In this document: positions 9,196 through 18,289 of the stretch, piece after piece
Layout: each line of letters starts with the position of its first letter
Numbering within the stretch: the stretch's first letter is position 1
Notes under the pieces: generated by a model
Databases searched by the model: none
What the model saw: only the letters and a program-made list of their open reading frames with translations
What the model was told of the DNA's origin: nothing
DNA from: Microbispora sp. H13382
GTDB taxonomy: Bacteria > Actinomycetota > Actinomycetes > Streptosporangiales > Streptosporangiaceae
Reading direction: 5' to 3'
Assembly: GCF_014161445.1 (NCBI RefSeq)
Contig: NZ_JABBXA010000009.1
Span: forward strand, 236,696-300,695
DNA length: 64,000 nt
Position numbers and translations under genes: made by a program

Positions 9196-10251
9196 ATGTT
9201 TCTCCGGCACCGCGGTATCGGGCTCGGTATCGGCGCCGTCGCAGTCGCACTCTCCCTGGCCGCCTGCGGCACCTCCTCCGGCACGAGCTCCGGCACGAGC
9301 GCGGACGCGGGCAAGCCCGCCGGCGAGGCCGCCAAGAAGGCCGTCGCCCAGGGGGGTGCGGACTTCACCACCGCCGCCGCGAAGACCGCTGCGATGGGCA
9401 CCGGCGCCAAGCCCGGCGAGTGGCCGCGCACCCTCACCCACGCCATGGGCACGACCGAGATCAAGACCCCGCCCAAGCGGGTCGTCGTCCTGGACGTCGG
9501 AGAGCTCGACAACGTCGTGTCCCTGGGCATCCAGCCGGTCGGCTTCGCGCCCAGCGAGGGGTCGCCCGAACTGCCGTCCTACCTGAAGCAGGACGCCGGC
9601 ACCCCAAAGCACGTGGGCACCATCAACAGCCTCAACCTGGAGGCGATCGCCGGGCTGCGCCCGGACCTCATCCTCGGCAGCCAGTTGCGCGCCGCCGACC
9701 AGTACGACGAGCTGTCGAAGATCGCCCCGACCGTGTTCTCCATCCGTCCCGGCTTCACCTGGAAGGAGAACTACCTCCTCAACGCGGCCGCCCTCGACAA
9801 GACCGAGGAGGCCAGGGCGAAACTCGCCGACTACGACCGCGCGGTGAAGGACCTCGGCGCGAAGCTCGGCGACGACAAGCCCGTCGTCTCGATGGTGCGT
9901 TTCCTGCCCGACGGCCTGATCCGCCTCTACGCCAAGGCGTCCTTCATCGGCACCATCCTCGACGACGCCGGCGTCCCGCGCCCGGACAACCAGAACATCC
10001 CCGACCTCGCCGCGGAGGTGAGCGCGGAGAACATCGACCAGGCGGACGCGGACGTCATCTTCACCGGTGTCTACGGCGATCCGAAGGCCACCGACAAGTC
10101 GGCGGTCCAGGGCAACCCGCTGTGGAAGAACCTCAAGGCGGTCAAGGCCGGCCACGCCTACGAGGTCCCGGACGAGACCTGGTACCTCGGCCTCGGCGTC
10201 ACCGCCGCCATGGAGGTCGTCGCGGATCTGGACCGGTACCTCACCCGATAG
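9196..10251 (+). CDS. Iron-siderophore ABC transporter, substrate-binding lipoprotein
   Basis: Extracellular lipoprotein that captures ferric siderophore and delivers it to the permease pair downstream. 351 aa: a basic N-terminus, hydrophobic signal helix and lipobox LAAC (Cys about 25), a Ser/Thr/Gly-rich linker, then a FecB/FepB-type periplasmic-binding domain (PKRVVVLDVGELDNVVSLG opening strand, VPRPDNQNIPDLA). First gene of a four-gene operon behind an iron box, so expected to be expressed under iron limitation. No siderophore synthesis genes are in the window, so the ligand is unknown. Confidence 0.93.
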   Translation: MFLRHRGIGLGIGAVAVALSLAACGTSSGTSSGTSADAGKPAGEAAKKAVAQGGADFTTAAAKTAAMGTGAKPGEWPRTLTHAMGTTEIKTPPKRVVVLDVGELDNVVSLGIQPVGFAPSEGSPELPSYLKQDAGTPKHVGTINSLNLEAIAGLRPDLILGSQLRAADQYDELSKIAPTVFSIRPGFTWKENYLLNAAALDKTEEARAKLADYDRAVKDLGAKLGDDKPVVSMVRFLPDGLIRLYAKASFIGTILDDAGVPRPDNQNIPDLAAEVSAENIDQADADVIFTGVYGDPKATDKSAVQGNPLWKNLKAVKAGHAYEVPDETWYLGLGVTAAMEVVADLDRYLTR

Positions 10252-10291
10252 GCGCACGTGGTCCCGTACCGGCTCCCAGAAAGCGAAACGA

Positions 10292-11314
10292 ATGTCCCGT
10301 GCCACCAGCCGGCGCGTCGGCCGGACGGCTGGGGGTGCGCTCCTGCTGCTTCTCGCCGGACTGCTGGTCCTCGCCGTGCTGCTCAGCCTCGCGGTGGGCA
10401 GCCGGCAGATCGCGCCGGGCGACGTGGTGGACGCCCTGCTGCACGGCGGCGCCGGCGACGACGCCCAGGTCGTACGGTCGTTGCGGGCGCCCCGCACCCT
10501 CATCGGCGTGATGGTCGGCGTCGCCCTCGCCGTGGCCGGGACGGTCATGCAGGGCATCACCCGTAACCCCATCGCCGAGCCCGGCATCCTGGGCGTCAGC
10601 CAGGGCGCCTCGGTGGGCGTCGTGTGCGCGATCGCGTTCCTCGGAGTGCACTCGCTCAGCGGCTACGTGTGGTTCGCCTTCGCGGGCGCGGGGATCGCGG
10701 CGGTCGCGGTCCACGTCATCGCCGCCGGCGGGCGCGGTGGCGCCACGCCGGTCAAGCTCGCCCTGGCCGGCACCGCGATGAACGCCCTGCTCGCCTCCGT
10801 GGTCTCCGGCATCGTGACGACCGACGCCAGGGCCCTGGACGAGTTCCGGTTCTGGCATGTCGGCTCGATCAGCGGCCGGAGCGTTGAGATCGCCGGTCAG
10901 ACCTGGCCGTTCCTGCTCGCCGGACTGCTGCTGGTCGCCGCGGTGGCCCGGGGACTCGACGCGCTCGCGCTCGGTGAGGACGTGGCCAGGGGGCTCGGCC
11001 ACAACGTCCCCCTGCTGCGGATCCTCGGAGGTCTCGGCGCCACCGTCCTGACCGGCGTCGCGGTCGCCGCCGCCGGTCCGATCGCCTTCACCGGCCTGGC
11101 CGTCCCGCACATCGCGCGAGCGCTCATGGGCACCGACCACCGCTGGGTCCTTCCCGCGGCGGCCCTGCTCGGCCCCGTGATGATCCTGGTCGCGGACGTC
11201 CTCGGCCGCGTCGTCTTCCCGCCCTCGGAGGTGCCGGTGGCCGTCATGACCGCACTGCTCGGCGTGCCGTTCCTGATCGCACTGGTACGCAGGAAGGGGA
11301 CGGTGGCGGCGTGA
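10292..11314 (+). CDS. Iron-siderophore ABC transporter permease (FecCD family), first subunit
   Basis: About 340 aa with a multi-spanning hydrophobic profile of the FecCD/BtuC type. Recognisable are RAPRTLIGVMVGVALAVAG, the NPIAEPGILGVSQGA motif and the late GLAVPHIARALMG segment that contacts the ATPase. I use ATG 10292 (MSRATSRR), where the basic leader precedes the first helix, although the frame is open further upstream inside the binding-protein gene. Its stop overlaps the GTG of the second permease by 4 bases. Confidence 0.92.
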   Translation: MSRATSRRVGRTAGGALLLLLAGLLVLAVLLSLAVGSRQIAPGDVVDALLHGGAGDDAQVVRSLRAPRTLIGVMVGVALAVAGTVMQGITRNPIAEPGILGVSQGASVGVVCAIAFLGVHSLSGYVWFAFAGAGIAAVAVHVIAAGGRGGATPVKLALAGTAMNALLASVVSGIVTTDARALDEFRFWHVGSISGRSVEIAGQTWPFLLAGLLLVAAVARGLDALALGEDVARGLGHNVPLLRILGGLGATVLTGVAVAAAGPIAFTGLAVPHIARALMGTDHRWVLPAAALLGPVMILVADVLGRVVFPPSEVPVAVMTALLGVPFLIALVRRKGTVAA

Positions 11315-12360
11315 CGATCCGCCCCAGCGGCTTCTCCGTCCTGCGCGCGGGGCGGGGCAGTTTCCTGCTGCACCGCAGGGCGGCCCTCGTCGCCACCGTG
11401 CTCGGCGCGGCGCTCGCGGTGACCGCCGTCGTCTATCTGTGCGTCGGCGAGTCCTTCGTCAGTCCCACGGAGGTCGTCCGTGTGCTCGCGGGACGGCCGA
11501 GCCCCGACGAGTTCGTGGTCGGCACCCTGCGGATGCCCCGCCTCGTGGTCGGTCTTCTGGCCGGCGCCGCCTTCGGCCTCGCCGGAGCCTTCATCCAGAC
11601 CGTGGCCCGCAACCCGCTCGCCAGCCCGGACGTGATCGGTGTGACACACGGCGCGGGCGCGGCGACCGTCGCCGCGATGACCTTCGGAGTCACGGCCCAC
11701 ACCGCCCTGCCGTACGTCGCGATCCTCGGCGGGACGGCCGCCGCCGCGCTGGTCTACGTCTTCGCCTGGCGCAGGGGCCTGCACGCCACCCGCTTCGTGC
11801 TCATCGGCATCGGTATCTCGGTCGCCCTCGGCTCCCTGACGCAGCTGTTCGTCACCAAGGGCGACTACCTGGTGGCCCAGCAGGCCAAGGTCTGGCTCAC
11901 CGGATCCCTCAACGGCCGCGGCTACGACCACGCCGTACCGCTCGCCGTGATTTCGCTCGTGCTCATGCCGGCGCTGTTCTGGGCGGCCCGGGCGCAGCGC
12001 ACCGTGTCGTTCGACGACGACACGGCGACCGCTCTCGGCGTACGGCTCGGCCGGGTCCGTCTGTGCCTGATCGTCCTCGGCGTCGTCCTGGCGTCGGTGG
12101 CGACGGGCGCGACGGGTCCGGTCGACTTCGTCGCGCTGCTGGCCCCGCAGATCGCCCGCCGCCTCACCCGCACCGCACAGATCCCGCTGGTCGGCTCCGC
12201 GCTGACCGGCGCCCTGATCATGGCCGTCGCGGATCTGCTGGCCCGAAAGCTGTTCTCTCCGATCGAGCTGCCGGTCGGCGTGTTCACCGCGGCGGTGGGC
12301 GCTCCGTATCTGATGTGGCTCATCGTCCGCACTCGCAGCCGTTCCGGAGGCGCCGCATGA
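11311..12360 (+). CDS. Iron-siderophore ABC transporter permease (FecCD family), second subunit
   Basis: 349-aa FecCD-family membrane protein starting at a GTG in the GTGA overlap with the previous gene. It carries LRMPRLVVGLLAGAAFGLAGA, NPLASPDVIGVTHGAGA and VALLAPQIARRL. It pairs with the upstream permease to form the heterodimeric channel for the ferric siderophore. Translation is coupled at both ends (ATGA overlap with the ATPase). Confidence 0.92.
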   Translation: MTIRPSGFSVLRAGRGSFLLHRRAALVATVLGAALAVTAVVYLCVGESFVSPTEVVRVLAGRPSPDEFVVGTLRMPRLVVGLLAGAAFGLAGAFIQTVARNPLASPDVIGVTHGAGAATVAAMTFGVTAHTALPYVAILGGTAAAALVYVFAWRRGLHATRFVLIGIGISVALGSLTQLFVTKGDYLVAQQAKVWLTGSLNGRGYDHAVPLAVISLVLMPALFWAARAQRTVSFDDDTATALGVRLGRVRLCLIVLGVVLASVATGATGPVDFVALLAPQIARRLTRTAQIPLVGSALTGALIMAVADLLARKLFSPIELPVGVFTAAVGAPYLMWLIVRTRSRSGGAA

Positions 12361-13154
12361 CCGGCAACCGCCTGAGGGCCGAAGGGCTCGTGCTCACCTA
12401 CGAGGACCGTACGGTCGTCGACGGCCTCGACCTGGAGATCCCGGACGGGCAGGTGACCGTCGTCATCGGGCCCAACGCGTGCGGCAAGTCCACGCTCCTG
12501 CGCGCGCTGGGCCGGCTGCTCAAGCCGCGGCGCGGCGCGGTCCTGCTGGACGGCACCGAGCTGTCCCGCATCCCCACCAGGCGGGTCGCCCAGAAGATCG
12601 GGCTGCTGCCGCAGACCCCGGTGCCGCCGGAGGGGATCACGGTCTCCGAACTGGTCACGCGCGGGCGGCAGCCCCACCACAGGTGGTGGCAGCAGTGGAC
12701 GGAGGCGGACGAGAAGGCCGTCGGCGAGGCCATGGACCGCACCGCGACCGCCGACCTCGCCGAGCGGCTGATCGACGAGCTGTCCGGCGGCCAGCGGCAG
12801 CGGGCCTGGATCGCGATGGCCCTCGCCCAGGACACCGACCTCCTGCTGCTGGACGAGCCGACGACATACCTCGACATCGCACACCAGGTCGAGGTCCTCG
12901 ACCTGGTAAGACAGCTCAACCGGGAGCGTGGCCGAACCGTCGTCGCCGTCCTGCACGACCTCAACCAGGCCGCCCGCTACGCCGACCACCTCATCGCCAT
13001 GAAGGCGGGACGAATCGTCGCGCAGGGCGCGCCGAGCGACATCATCACCGCCGATCTGGTTCACGAGGTCTTCGGGCTCACCTCCGTCGTCGTACCGGAC
13101 CCGGTCACGGGCGGCCCGCTGGTCGTACCGGGCGCACCCTGGCAGTGCGGATAG
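12357..13154 (+). CDS. Iron-siderophore ABC transporter ATP-binding protein
   Basis: 265-aa ATPase with Walker A GPNACGKST (38-46), signature LSGGQRQRAWIAMALAQ, Walker B LLLLDEPTTYLD and the switch His in VLHDLN. This is the FecE/FepC arrangement. It powers the permease pair and overlaps the second permease by 4 bases (ATGA). It is the last gene of the iron-box operon. Confidence 0.94.
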   Translation: MTGNRLRAEGLVLTYEDRTVVDGLDLEIPDGQVTVVIGPNACGKSTLLRALGRLLKPRRGAVLLDGTELSRIPTRRVAQKIGLLPQTPVPPEGITVSELVTRGRQPHHRWWQQWTEADEKAVGEAMDRTATADLAERLIDELSGGQRQRAWIAMALAQDTDLLLLDEPTTYLDIAHQVEVLDLVRQLNRERGRTVVAVLHDLNQAARYADHLIAMKAGRIVAQGAPSDIITADLVHEVFGLTSVVVPDPVTGGPLVVPGAPWQCG

Positions 13155-13205
13155 GTCCCTGTCACCTCAGGGTCAGGGGATCGGGGTTTTCTCAGGGTTC
13201 CTCGC

Positions 13206-13232
13206 GGAACGTGACTTGTGAGGCGGTCCGTT
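13206..13232 (+). promoter_or_regulatory. Possible ECF-type promoter of the PspC gene
   Basis: GGAAC at 13206-13210 and CGTT at 13229-13232 are separated by 18 bases, resembling extracytoplasmic-function sigma promoters (SigR/SigE-like GGAA...GTT). It lies just ahead of a membrane-stress gene, which fits. The motifs are short, so chance remains possible. Confidence 0.35.
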
Positions 13233-13259
13233 GAACAGGATGACGAAAGGAGCCGATCG

Positions 13260-13475
13260 ATGTACCGATCGAGGCAGCACAAGATCATCGCTGGCGTCTG
13301 CGGGGGGATCGCGGACCGGTACGGCATGTCGCCGACGGTCGTCCGTCTGCTGTTCCTGCTGTCGTGTATCTTGCCGGGTCCGCAGTTCGTGGCCTACCTC
13401 ATCATGTGGGTGCTCTTCCCCAAGGCCCCGGCCCCCACGTCGGCGGGCTACGACTACTCGTACGGGCGCAGGTAG
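13260..13475 (+). CDS. PspC-domain small membrane protein
   Basis: 71-aa protein with the PspC motif KIIAGVCGGIADRYG, then a helix pair (VVRLLFLLSCILPGPQFVAYLIMWVLFP type) and a short Tyr-rich tail. PspC-domain proteins sit in the cytoplasmic membrane and take part in envelope-stress responses. ATG 13260 has an AAAGGAG ribosome site 8 bases upstream; the longer frame to 13218 is not needed. It is probably a single-gene unit between the iron operon and lipB. Confidence 0.88.
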   Translation: MYRSRQHKIIAGVCGGIADRYGMSPTVVRLLFLLSCILPGPQFVAYLIMWVLFPKAPAPTSAGYDYSYGRR

Positions 13476-13530
13476 GCGGCTGCGTCGCCCGGCGCGGCCG
13501 CGTCTATGCTCACATCGGGAGAGGTGAGCG

Positions 13531-14169
13531 ATGATGCGGCAACGGCCCCTGACGCTGATCCAGGACGAGCTGGTCGACTACGAGAAGGCCATGGAGCGGA
13601 TGGCCGCGCTGGTCGAGGAACGGCAGGACGACGCGCGGCCCGACACGTTGTGGCTGCTCAGCCACCCGCCGGTCTTCACGGTCGGCAAGCGGACGCTGGA
13701 GACCCATCTGCCCGACCCGTCGGCCGGCATCCCCGTGGTGCCGACCGGCCGCGGCGGGCAGCTCACCTATCACGGCCCCGGGCAGCTGGTGGGCTATCTC
13801 ATCGTGAAGCTGCGGGCCGGCGAGGGCGTGGTCGACTACATCCGCGAGGTGGAGCTGCGGCTGGTCGAGGCGCTGGCCCGGATCGGCGTCCCGGCCGAGC
13901 GCCGCGACACCCCGCCCGGGTCGGAGCTGCTGACCGGGGTGTGGACGCGGGACACCGGGCGGAAGATCGTCTCGATCGGCATGCGGTCGAGCCGGTCGGT
14001 CACCAGCCACGGCTTCGCGCTCAACGTGGACGGCGACCTCACGCCGTGGAACCTCGCGATCCCGTGCGGCATGCCGGACGTGGAGATGACCTCGATCGCC
14101 CACGAACTCGGACGGGCCTCCATGGAGGAGACCCGCCCGGTCGTCGCGGAGGCGTTCGAGGCCTCCTGA
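13531..14169 (+). CDS. lipB: Lipoyl(octanoyl) transferase
   Basis: 212-aa LipB moves octanoate from acyl carrier protein to lipoyl domains of 2-oxoacid dehydrogenases and GcvH. Signature motif RGGQLTYHGPGQLVGY, catalytic lysine in RKIVSIG (Lys about 145) and acyl-enzyme cysteine in IPCGMP (Cys about 179) are all present. A second Met follows the first; either ATG gives essentially the same protein. lipA, the usual partner, is not in the window. Confidence 0.95.
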   Translation: MMRQRPLTLIQDELVDYEKAMERMAALVEERQDDARPDTLWLLSHPPVFTVGKRTLETHLPDPSAGIPVVPTGRGGQLTYHGPGQLVGYLIVKLRAGEGVVDYIREVELRLVEALARIGVPAERRDTPPGSELLTGVWTRDTGRKIVSIGMRSSRSVTSHGFALNVDGDLTPWNLAIPCGMPDVEMTSIAHELGRASMEETRPVVAEAFEAS

Positions 14170-14178
14170 CGCAGGCGG

Positions 14179-14322
14179 TCACAGGGCCCGGGCCGCGTTC
14201 TCCAGGCCGCGGGTCACCCGGTCCCGCCAGTGCGGTCAGGGGGCCACCGGGACGTCGTACGCAGTCAGGGCCGCGCGGGCGAGCGCGGCCAGGCGGCGCG
14301 TGCGCCCAGGGTCGTCGATCAT
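14179..14322 (-). pseudogene. Short coding remnant with one in-frame stop
   Basis: Minus-strand ATG at 14322 opens a 28-codon reading frame (MIDDPGRTRRLAAL...) that ends at TGA 14236-14238. The same frame then continues for 18 further codons (PHWRDRVTRGLENAARAL) to a second TGA at 14179-14181. Both halves keep the near-total G/C third positions of real genes here, which suggests a decayed or internally deleted gene. I do not recognise the family. Confidence 0.35.
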
Positions 14323-14330
14323 CAGACGAG

Positions 14331-14361
14331 CGTACGGCCCGCCGGGGAGGCGGGCCGTACG
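14331..14361. terminator. Hairpin terminator after the APC permease
   Basis: Perfect 13-bp stem (CGTACGGCCCGCC, 14331-14343, with complement 14349-14361) and a 5-base loop, starting 8 bases beyond the stop of the minus-strand permease gene. No U tract follows. Confidence 0.75.
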
Positions 14362-14368
14362 CGGGGAA

Positions 14369-15928
14369 TCAGGCGACCGGCTCCGGCTCGTCAACGTCGT
14401 CGCCGATGTCGTCGACGGTTCGGCGGGGACCGGTGAACCAGTGCTTGGCGGACAGGTGCCACCACAGGGCGATGCCGATGAGCACGGCGCCGACCGCGAT
14501 GGGGGCGTAGTTCACCGAGGTCCAGGTGAAGTCCGCGTTACCCGGGACGCCCGCCGGGGCGATGGGCAGGACGAAGTAGACCGAGATGATCGCGATTTCG
14601 ATCACGGCGATCCAGGACAGCGCCTTGTACTTGCGGCCGAGGGTCCACGGCCCCGGCTGGAAGGAGTCCCCGGCACGCAGGCGCAGCCAGATCGGGATGA
14701 GGAACGCGAGGTAGAGCCCGATCACCGCGATGGACACCACGGCGAGGAACGCGACGGGGGTCGTCGTGCCCTCAGGTGCGTAGAGCGCGGGCAGCGTGAT
14801 CAGCAGCGCGACCCCGCAGCCGGCGATGATCGCGTTGACCGGCGTGCGGTTGCGGTCCACCTTCGACCACAGCCGCCAGCCCGGCACCGCGCCGTCCCGG
14901 GAGAACGCGTACGTCATCCGCGACATCGAGGTCACGCAGCTCATGCCGCAGAAGAACTGCCCGATCGTGGAGATCCCGAAGACGACGGTGGCGAGCGTGG
15001 ACGACAGCGACGAGGTGAAGATGGCCCCGACGAAGCCGCCTTCGGCGTTGACGGCGTCCACGTTCGTGGCCGCGAACAGGAACGCGAGCAGCAGGATCCA
15101 GCCGCCGATCGCGGAGTAGAAGATCGACTGCCACAGGCCCTTGGCCGCCGTGCGGGCCGCGCCGTGGGTCTCCTCCGACACGTGCGCGCAGGCGTCGAAG
15201 CCGGTGATCGTGTACTGCGTGAGCAGGAAGCCCAGCGGCAGCACGTACAGCCAGAACGCCGGGCCCGAGTCGCCGTCGCCGAAACCGGAGTTGTTGAACG
15301 TCTCGAACAGGAAACCCACGCTCTGGTGCTTCGCCGGACCGAGGATCAGGATCAGCACGACGGCCGCCGCGCCGAACACGTGCCACCACACCGAGACGTT
15401 CTGCAATAGCGAGATCAGCCGGTGGCTGAAGATATTGATCAACGCGTGCAGCACCAGGACCACGGCGAACAGCAGGAAGGTCTGGTGCAGCGCGTTGCCG
15501 TTCGCCCAGGAGTCGCTGAAGCGCCCGATCGTGATGTTCAGGAACGTCGCGCAGCCGTAGTCGACGGACGCGGTGACGGCGATCAGCCCGATCAGGTTCA
15601 GCCAGCCTGTGAACCAGCCGTGCACGGGCCGGCCCAGCTTGGCGGCCCACCAGTAGATGCCGCCCGCCGTGGGGAACGCGGAGACCAGCTCCGCCATGCA
15701 GAAGCCGATGATCAGGATGAACGCCGAGATCAGCGGCCAGCCGACGGAGATCGCCAGCGGTCCGCCGTTGTTCCAGGCCTGGCCGAAGGTCGTGAAGCAG
15801 CCGGCCAGGATCGAGATGATGGAGAAGGAGATGGCGAAGTTGGAGAACCCGCTCCAGGTGCGGGCCAGTTCCTGCTTGTAGCCGAGTTCCGCTAGTCGTT
15901 TGGCGTCGTCGTCGAGGGCTTGCGCCAC
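14369..15928 (-). CDS. APC-superfamily amino-acid permease
   Basis: 519-aa integral membrane transporter with about 12 hydrophobic helices. N-terminal LGYKQELARTWSGFSNFA and the GGIYWWAAKLG loop are typical of the amino-acid/choline/GABA (ACT) branch of APC permeases. The C-terminus is acidic (DDIGDDVDEPEPVA). GTG 15928 has an AGAGGAGG ribosome site 6 bases upstream. A GntR-like inverted repeat sits about 90 bases upstream. The substrate cannot be fixed from sequence. Confidence 0.9.
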   Translation of the reverse strand: MAQALDDDAKRLAELGYKQELARTWSGFSNFAISFSIISILAGCFTTFGQAWNNGGPLAISVGWPLISAFILIIGFCMAELVSAFPTAGGIYWWAAKLGRPVHGWFTGWLNLIGLIAVTASVDYGCATFLNITIGRFSDSWANGNALHQTFLLFAVVLVLHALINIFSHRLISLLQNVSVWWHVFGAAAVVLILILGPAKHQSVGFLFETFNNSGFGDGDSGPAFWLYVLPLGFLLTQYTITGFDACAHVSEETHGAARTAAKGLWQSIFYSAIGGWILLLAFLFAATNVDAVNAEGGFVGAIFTSSLSSTLATVVFGISTIGQFFCGMSCVTSMSRMTYAFSRDGAVPGWRLWSKVDRNRTPVNAIIAGCGVALLITLPALYAPEGTTTPVAFLAVVSIAVIGLYLAFLIPIWLRLRAGDSFQPGPWTLGRKYKALSWIAVIEIAIISVYFVLPIAPAGVPGNADFTWTSVNYAPIAVGAVLIGIALWWHLSAKHWFTGPRRTVDDIGDDVDEPEPVA

Positions 15929-16018
15929 TGAGGCCTCCTCTAACCGGCTCTAACTGGTGCGGGGTATCCAGCCGCCGATCGCGTCGTCTGCGACGGGATC
16001 TGGCATGCCCGGCTCCTT

Positions 16019-16036
16019 TGGTCTACCTTCAGACCA
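16019..16036. promoter_or_regulatory. GntR-type operator candidate
   Basis: TGGTCT-N6-AGACCA is a perfect 6+6 inverted repeat about 90 bases upstream of the permease start. TGGTCnnGACCA-like sites are typical of FadR/FCD-subfamily GntR regulators. No GntR gene is in the window, so the regulator would act in trans. Confidence 0.4.
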
Positions 16037-16105
16037 TTGATCCGATTTTCTGGGTCGGGTGTTACACGGCGGTACAGACTCGGCTGGGAGCTCTACGCGC
16101 GGCCG

Positions 16106-18094
16106 CTATACCCCCACCCGTCTGGTTCGGGCTGGGTGGTAGGTGAAGGCCCAGCGGTCTTTGCCGGTCTTGTGGCGGGTGTAGCGGTCGGGGTGCTGGT
16201 AGCGGTCGCGGTTGTGGAACTGGCAGGCCGGGCCCAGCAGTTTGAGGTCGGTCAGGCCGCCGGTGCTCCAGTTGTCGGCGTGGTCGATCTGGCACCTGGT
16301 GGCGGGCAGGGGGCAGCCGTCGATCCAGCAGGTGGCGTAGCGGGCGTAGATCGCCCGCCGCTGGGCGGGGGTGGCCAATCTGATTTTGCGGCCCATGTCC
16401 AGGACCTGCCCCTCGGCGTCCATCACCAGACGCACCAGGGTGGAGGTGCGGGCCAGCCGGTGCACGCTGGAGACGGGCAGCACCTGCCCGGTCGCCAGCA
16501 GCAACCCCGGCGCCGTTCCCAACGCTGTCCCCAGCAGCGCCTCCGGCAGCCCTCCGGCCGATGCTCCCGGTCGCGACCCCGGCTCTGCTCCCGATGACGC
16601 CTCCGGTTCTGGTCCCAGCACGCCTTGCGGCGTCCCCGGCTCTGGTCCCGGTGGCGTCCCCGGCTCTGGTCCCCGCGCGCCGGGCGCCTCCCGCGTCTCC
16701 GCTCTCGGCCCTCCGGGTCCTCCCGATCTGTCCGGTCCCGTCCCCGGCGCTGCGGACGAGCACCGTGCCCTACTGCCGCACCCGCACCCGCCCTCGCCAT
16801 GCCGCTGGTGCTCGTGGCCGTCGCCCTCACGCGCGGTCTGCGCATCGCGGCAGTCCCCCGCAGGCAGGTCGGCACTCTCAACGGCGCCCTGGCTGGCGTT
16901 TTCGACGGCGGCCTCTGCGGCTACATCGGCAGCGGCGCCTACTCCGGAAACGGCTTCCTCGGCCGCCTCGGCGTCCTGAGTGTTCTCGGGCTCTTCGGTG
17001 TCCTCAGGGCCTTCCGGGCCTTCGGAGGTCTCGGGGGTCTCGGGGGTCTCGGAGTGGTCGGCGCTCTCGGGGCGCTCGGGGGTGGGGTCGGTAGGGAGGG
17101 ATTCGGCGTTGACCAGGACCAGGAGCTCGGCGGCGATCTTCTCCTCCAGCAACGCCATGAACGCATCCGCCTGACGCACTCGCAGCGGCCGGTCATCGCC
17201 CTCCGCCTTCGGCCTGGCATACGCATCCAGCAACGCCTGCAACCGGGCGGCATGCTCACGCGGAAGGTAGAACTCCCCCTCCAAACCGCCGCCCTTACCC
17301 CGGCGCACCCGCAGGAACCGCCGACCGTAGTCGGCCCGCTCATCACGGTCCTCACCATCGGGGTCCAGCACCGCCCGCAGGTAGCGGCCGGCCCTGGCCA
17401 CCTCCGCCGCGCCCGCCTTGCCCGCCAGCTCCAGCAGAATCGGCTCAGCCACCTCCGCGTGCTCATCGGACAGACCGGAGATCGCGGCGCAGATGGCCTC
17501 CACCACCCCCGCCGCCAAGTCACCCGCGGCGAACTTCTCCCGCACCTTCGGCAGGCGCGCCAACTCGATCCCCAGGGTCAGCAGCCGGCCCGCACCCGCC
17601 ACAGTCATTCCTCCGGCGGTGCGCAGCCAACTGCGGGTGGAGGCATGCCCATGCCGCCGGGCCTGCCCCGCCCGATGCACCCGACCCACCCGATCCGCCA
17701 GAGCACACGTGATCCGATCCCGCGCGAACACCAACTCCTCAGCCTCAGCCAGACAGACATCCACATCGTCCGGAACCCGCGCCAACGCCAACGCCCGCGC
17801 CGACTCACGAACAGAACCCACCAGCACCCACGACGACCGACCCCGGCGATCACCTAAGCCAGCGGTACCCGCCCCGGCAGAACCCGCCCCCGCATCATCG
17901 GCGGCCTCGCTGCCCATGCTCCCGGTGTCAGCGGCCGCGTCGTTTTCCACACTGCCGTCGCGGGCGAGCGAACCCTCCGTCGACCACAAAGGAGAATCGG
18001 CAGTCAGGCGATCCCACCAGTCAGCAGGGATATTCGAATGACGGCGGCGCTCAGGATCGAGGTCGAACAGATCCATCACACCCCCTAGATCCAT
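16106..18094 (-). CDS. DUF222 and HNH-endonuclease domain protein (copy 1)
   Basis: 662 aa. Residues about 85-330 are a DUF222 domain; about 345-540 form a Glu/Pro/Gly-rich low-complexity linker with repeats such as PEPGTPPGPEPGTPQG; the last 120 residues are an HNH nuclease domain (CWIDGCPLPATRCQIDH, then FHNRDRYQHPDRY). The domain pairing is that of the REP13E12-type repeat proteins of mycobacteria, a multicopy actinobacterial family of uncertain role. A near-identical copy begins at 63064 in opposite orientation. The start is doubled by an 18-bp tandem repeat (ATG 18094 and ATG 18076); the second corresponds to the start in copy 2. Confidence 0.88.
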   Translation of the reverse strand: MDLGGVMDLFDLDPERRRHSNIPADWWDRLTADSPLWSTEGSLARDGSVENDAAADTGSMGSEAADDAGAGSAGAGTAGLGDRRGRSSWVLVGSVRESARALALARVPDDVDVCLAEAEELVFARDRITCALADRVGRVHRAGQARRHGHASTRSWLRTAGGMTVAGAGRLLTLGIELARLPKVREKFAAGDLAAGVVEAICAAISGLSDEHAEVAEPILLELAGKAGAAEVARAGRYLRAVLDPDGEDRDERADYGRRFLRVRRGKGGGLEGEFYLPREHAARLQALLDAYARPKAEGDDRPLRVRQADAFMALLEEKIAAELLVLVNAESLPTDPTPERPESADHSETPETPETSEGPEGPEDTEEPENTQDAEAAEEAVSGVGAAADVAAEAAVENASQGAVESADLPAGDCRDAQTAREGDGHEHQRHGEGGCGCGSRARCSSAAPGTGPDRSGGPGGPRAETREAPGARGPEPGTPPGPEPGTPQGVLGPEPEASSGAEPGSRPGASAGGLPEALLGTALGTAPGLLLATGQVLPVSSVHRLARTSTLVRLVMDAEGQVLDMGRKIRLATPAQRRAIYARYATCWIDGCPLPATRCQIDHADNWSTGGLTDLKLLGPACQFHNRDRYQHPDRYTRHKTGKDRWAFTYHPARTRRVGV

Positions 18095-18104
18095 CGCACC
18101 CCCT
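18069..18104. repeat. 18-bp tandem duplication over the start codon of DUF222 copy 1
   Basis: Two adjacent 18-base units (18069-18086 and 18087-18104) differ at one base. Each carries, on the minus strand, a purine-rich ribosome site followed by ATGGATCT, so the gene has two in-frame starts (MDLGGVMDLFD). The copy at 63064 has only one unit. Confidence 0.85.
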
Positions 18105-18289
18105 CGTTGCTTGATTCGAAACCCTGTACTAATTCTTCAGGCTCCGGAGGGGCTGTTCAAGCTGACGAGAGAAACTCCTGGGGTCACAGATGGAGGAGAA
18201 AGCCGACGACTATCGCGAGCAGACCGCCGACATCCACGGCCCGAGCCGCCGGAGGTACGTCGCGGTCGCCGATGCTGGAGTGCCAGGCG

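Noticed and set aside
16106..18094. DUF222-HNH gene as an insertion sequence or group I/II intron ORF
   Set aside because: No terminal inverted repeats, target-site duplications, transposase or intron core were seen; it behaves as a multicopy gene family.
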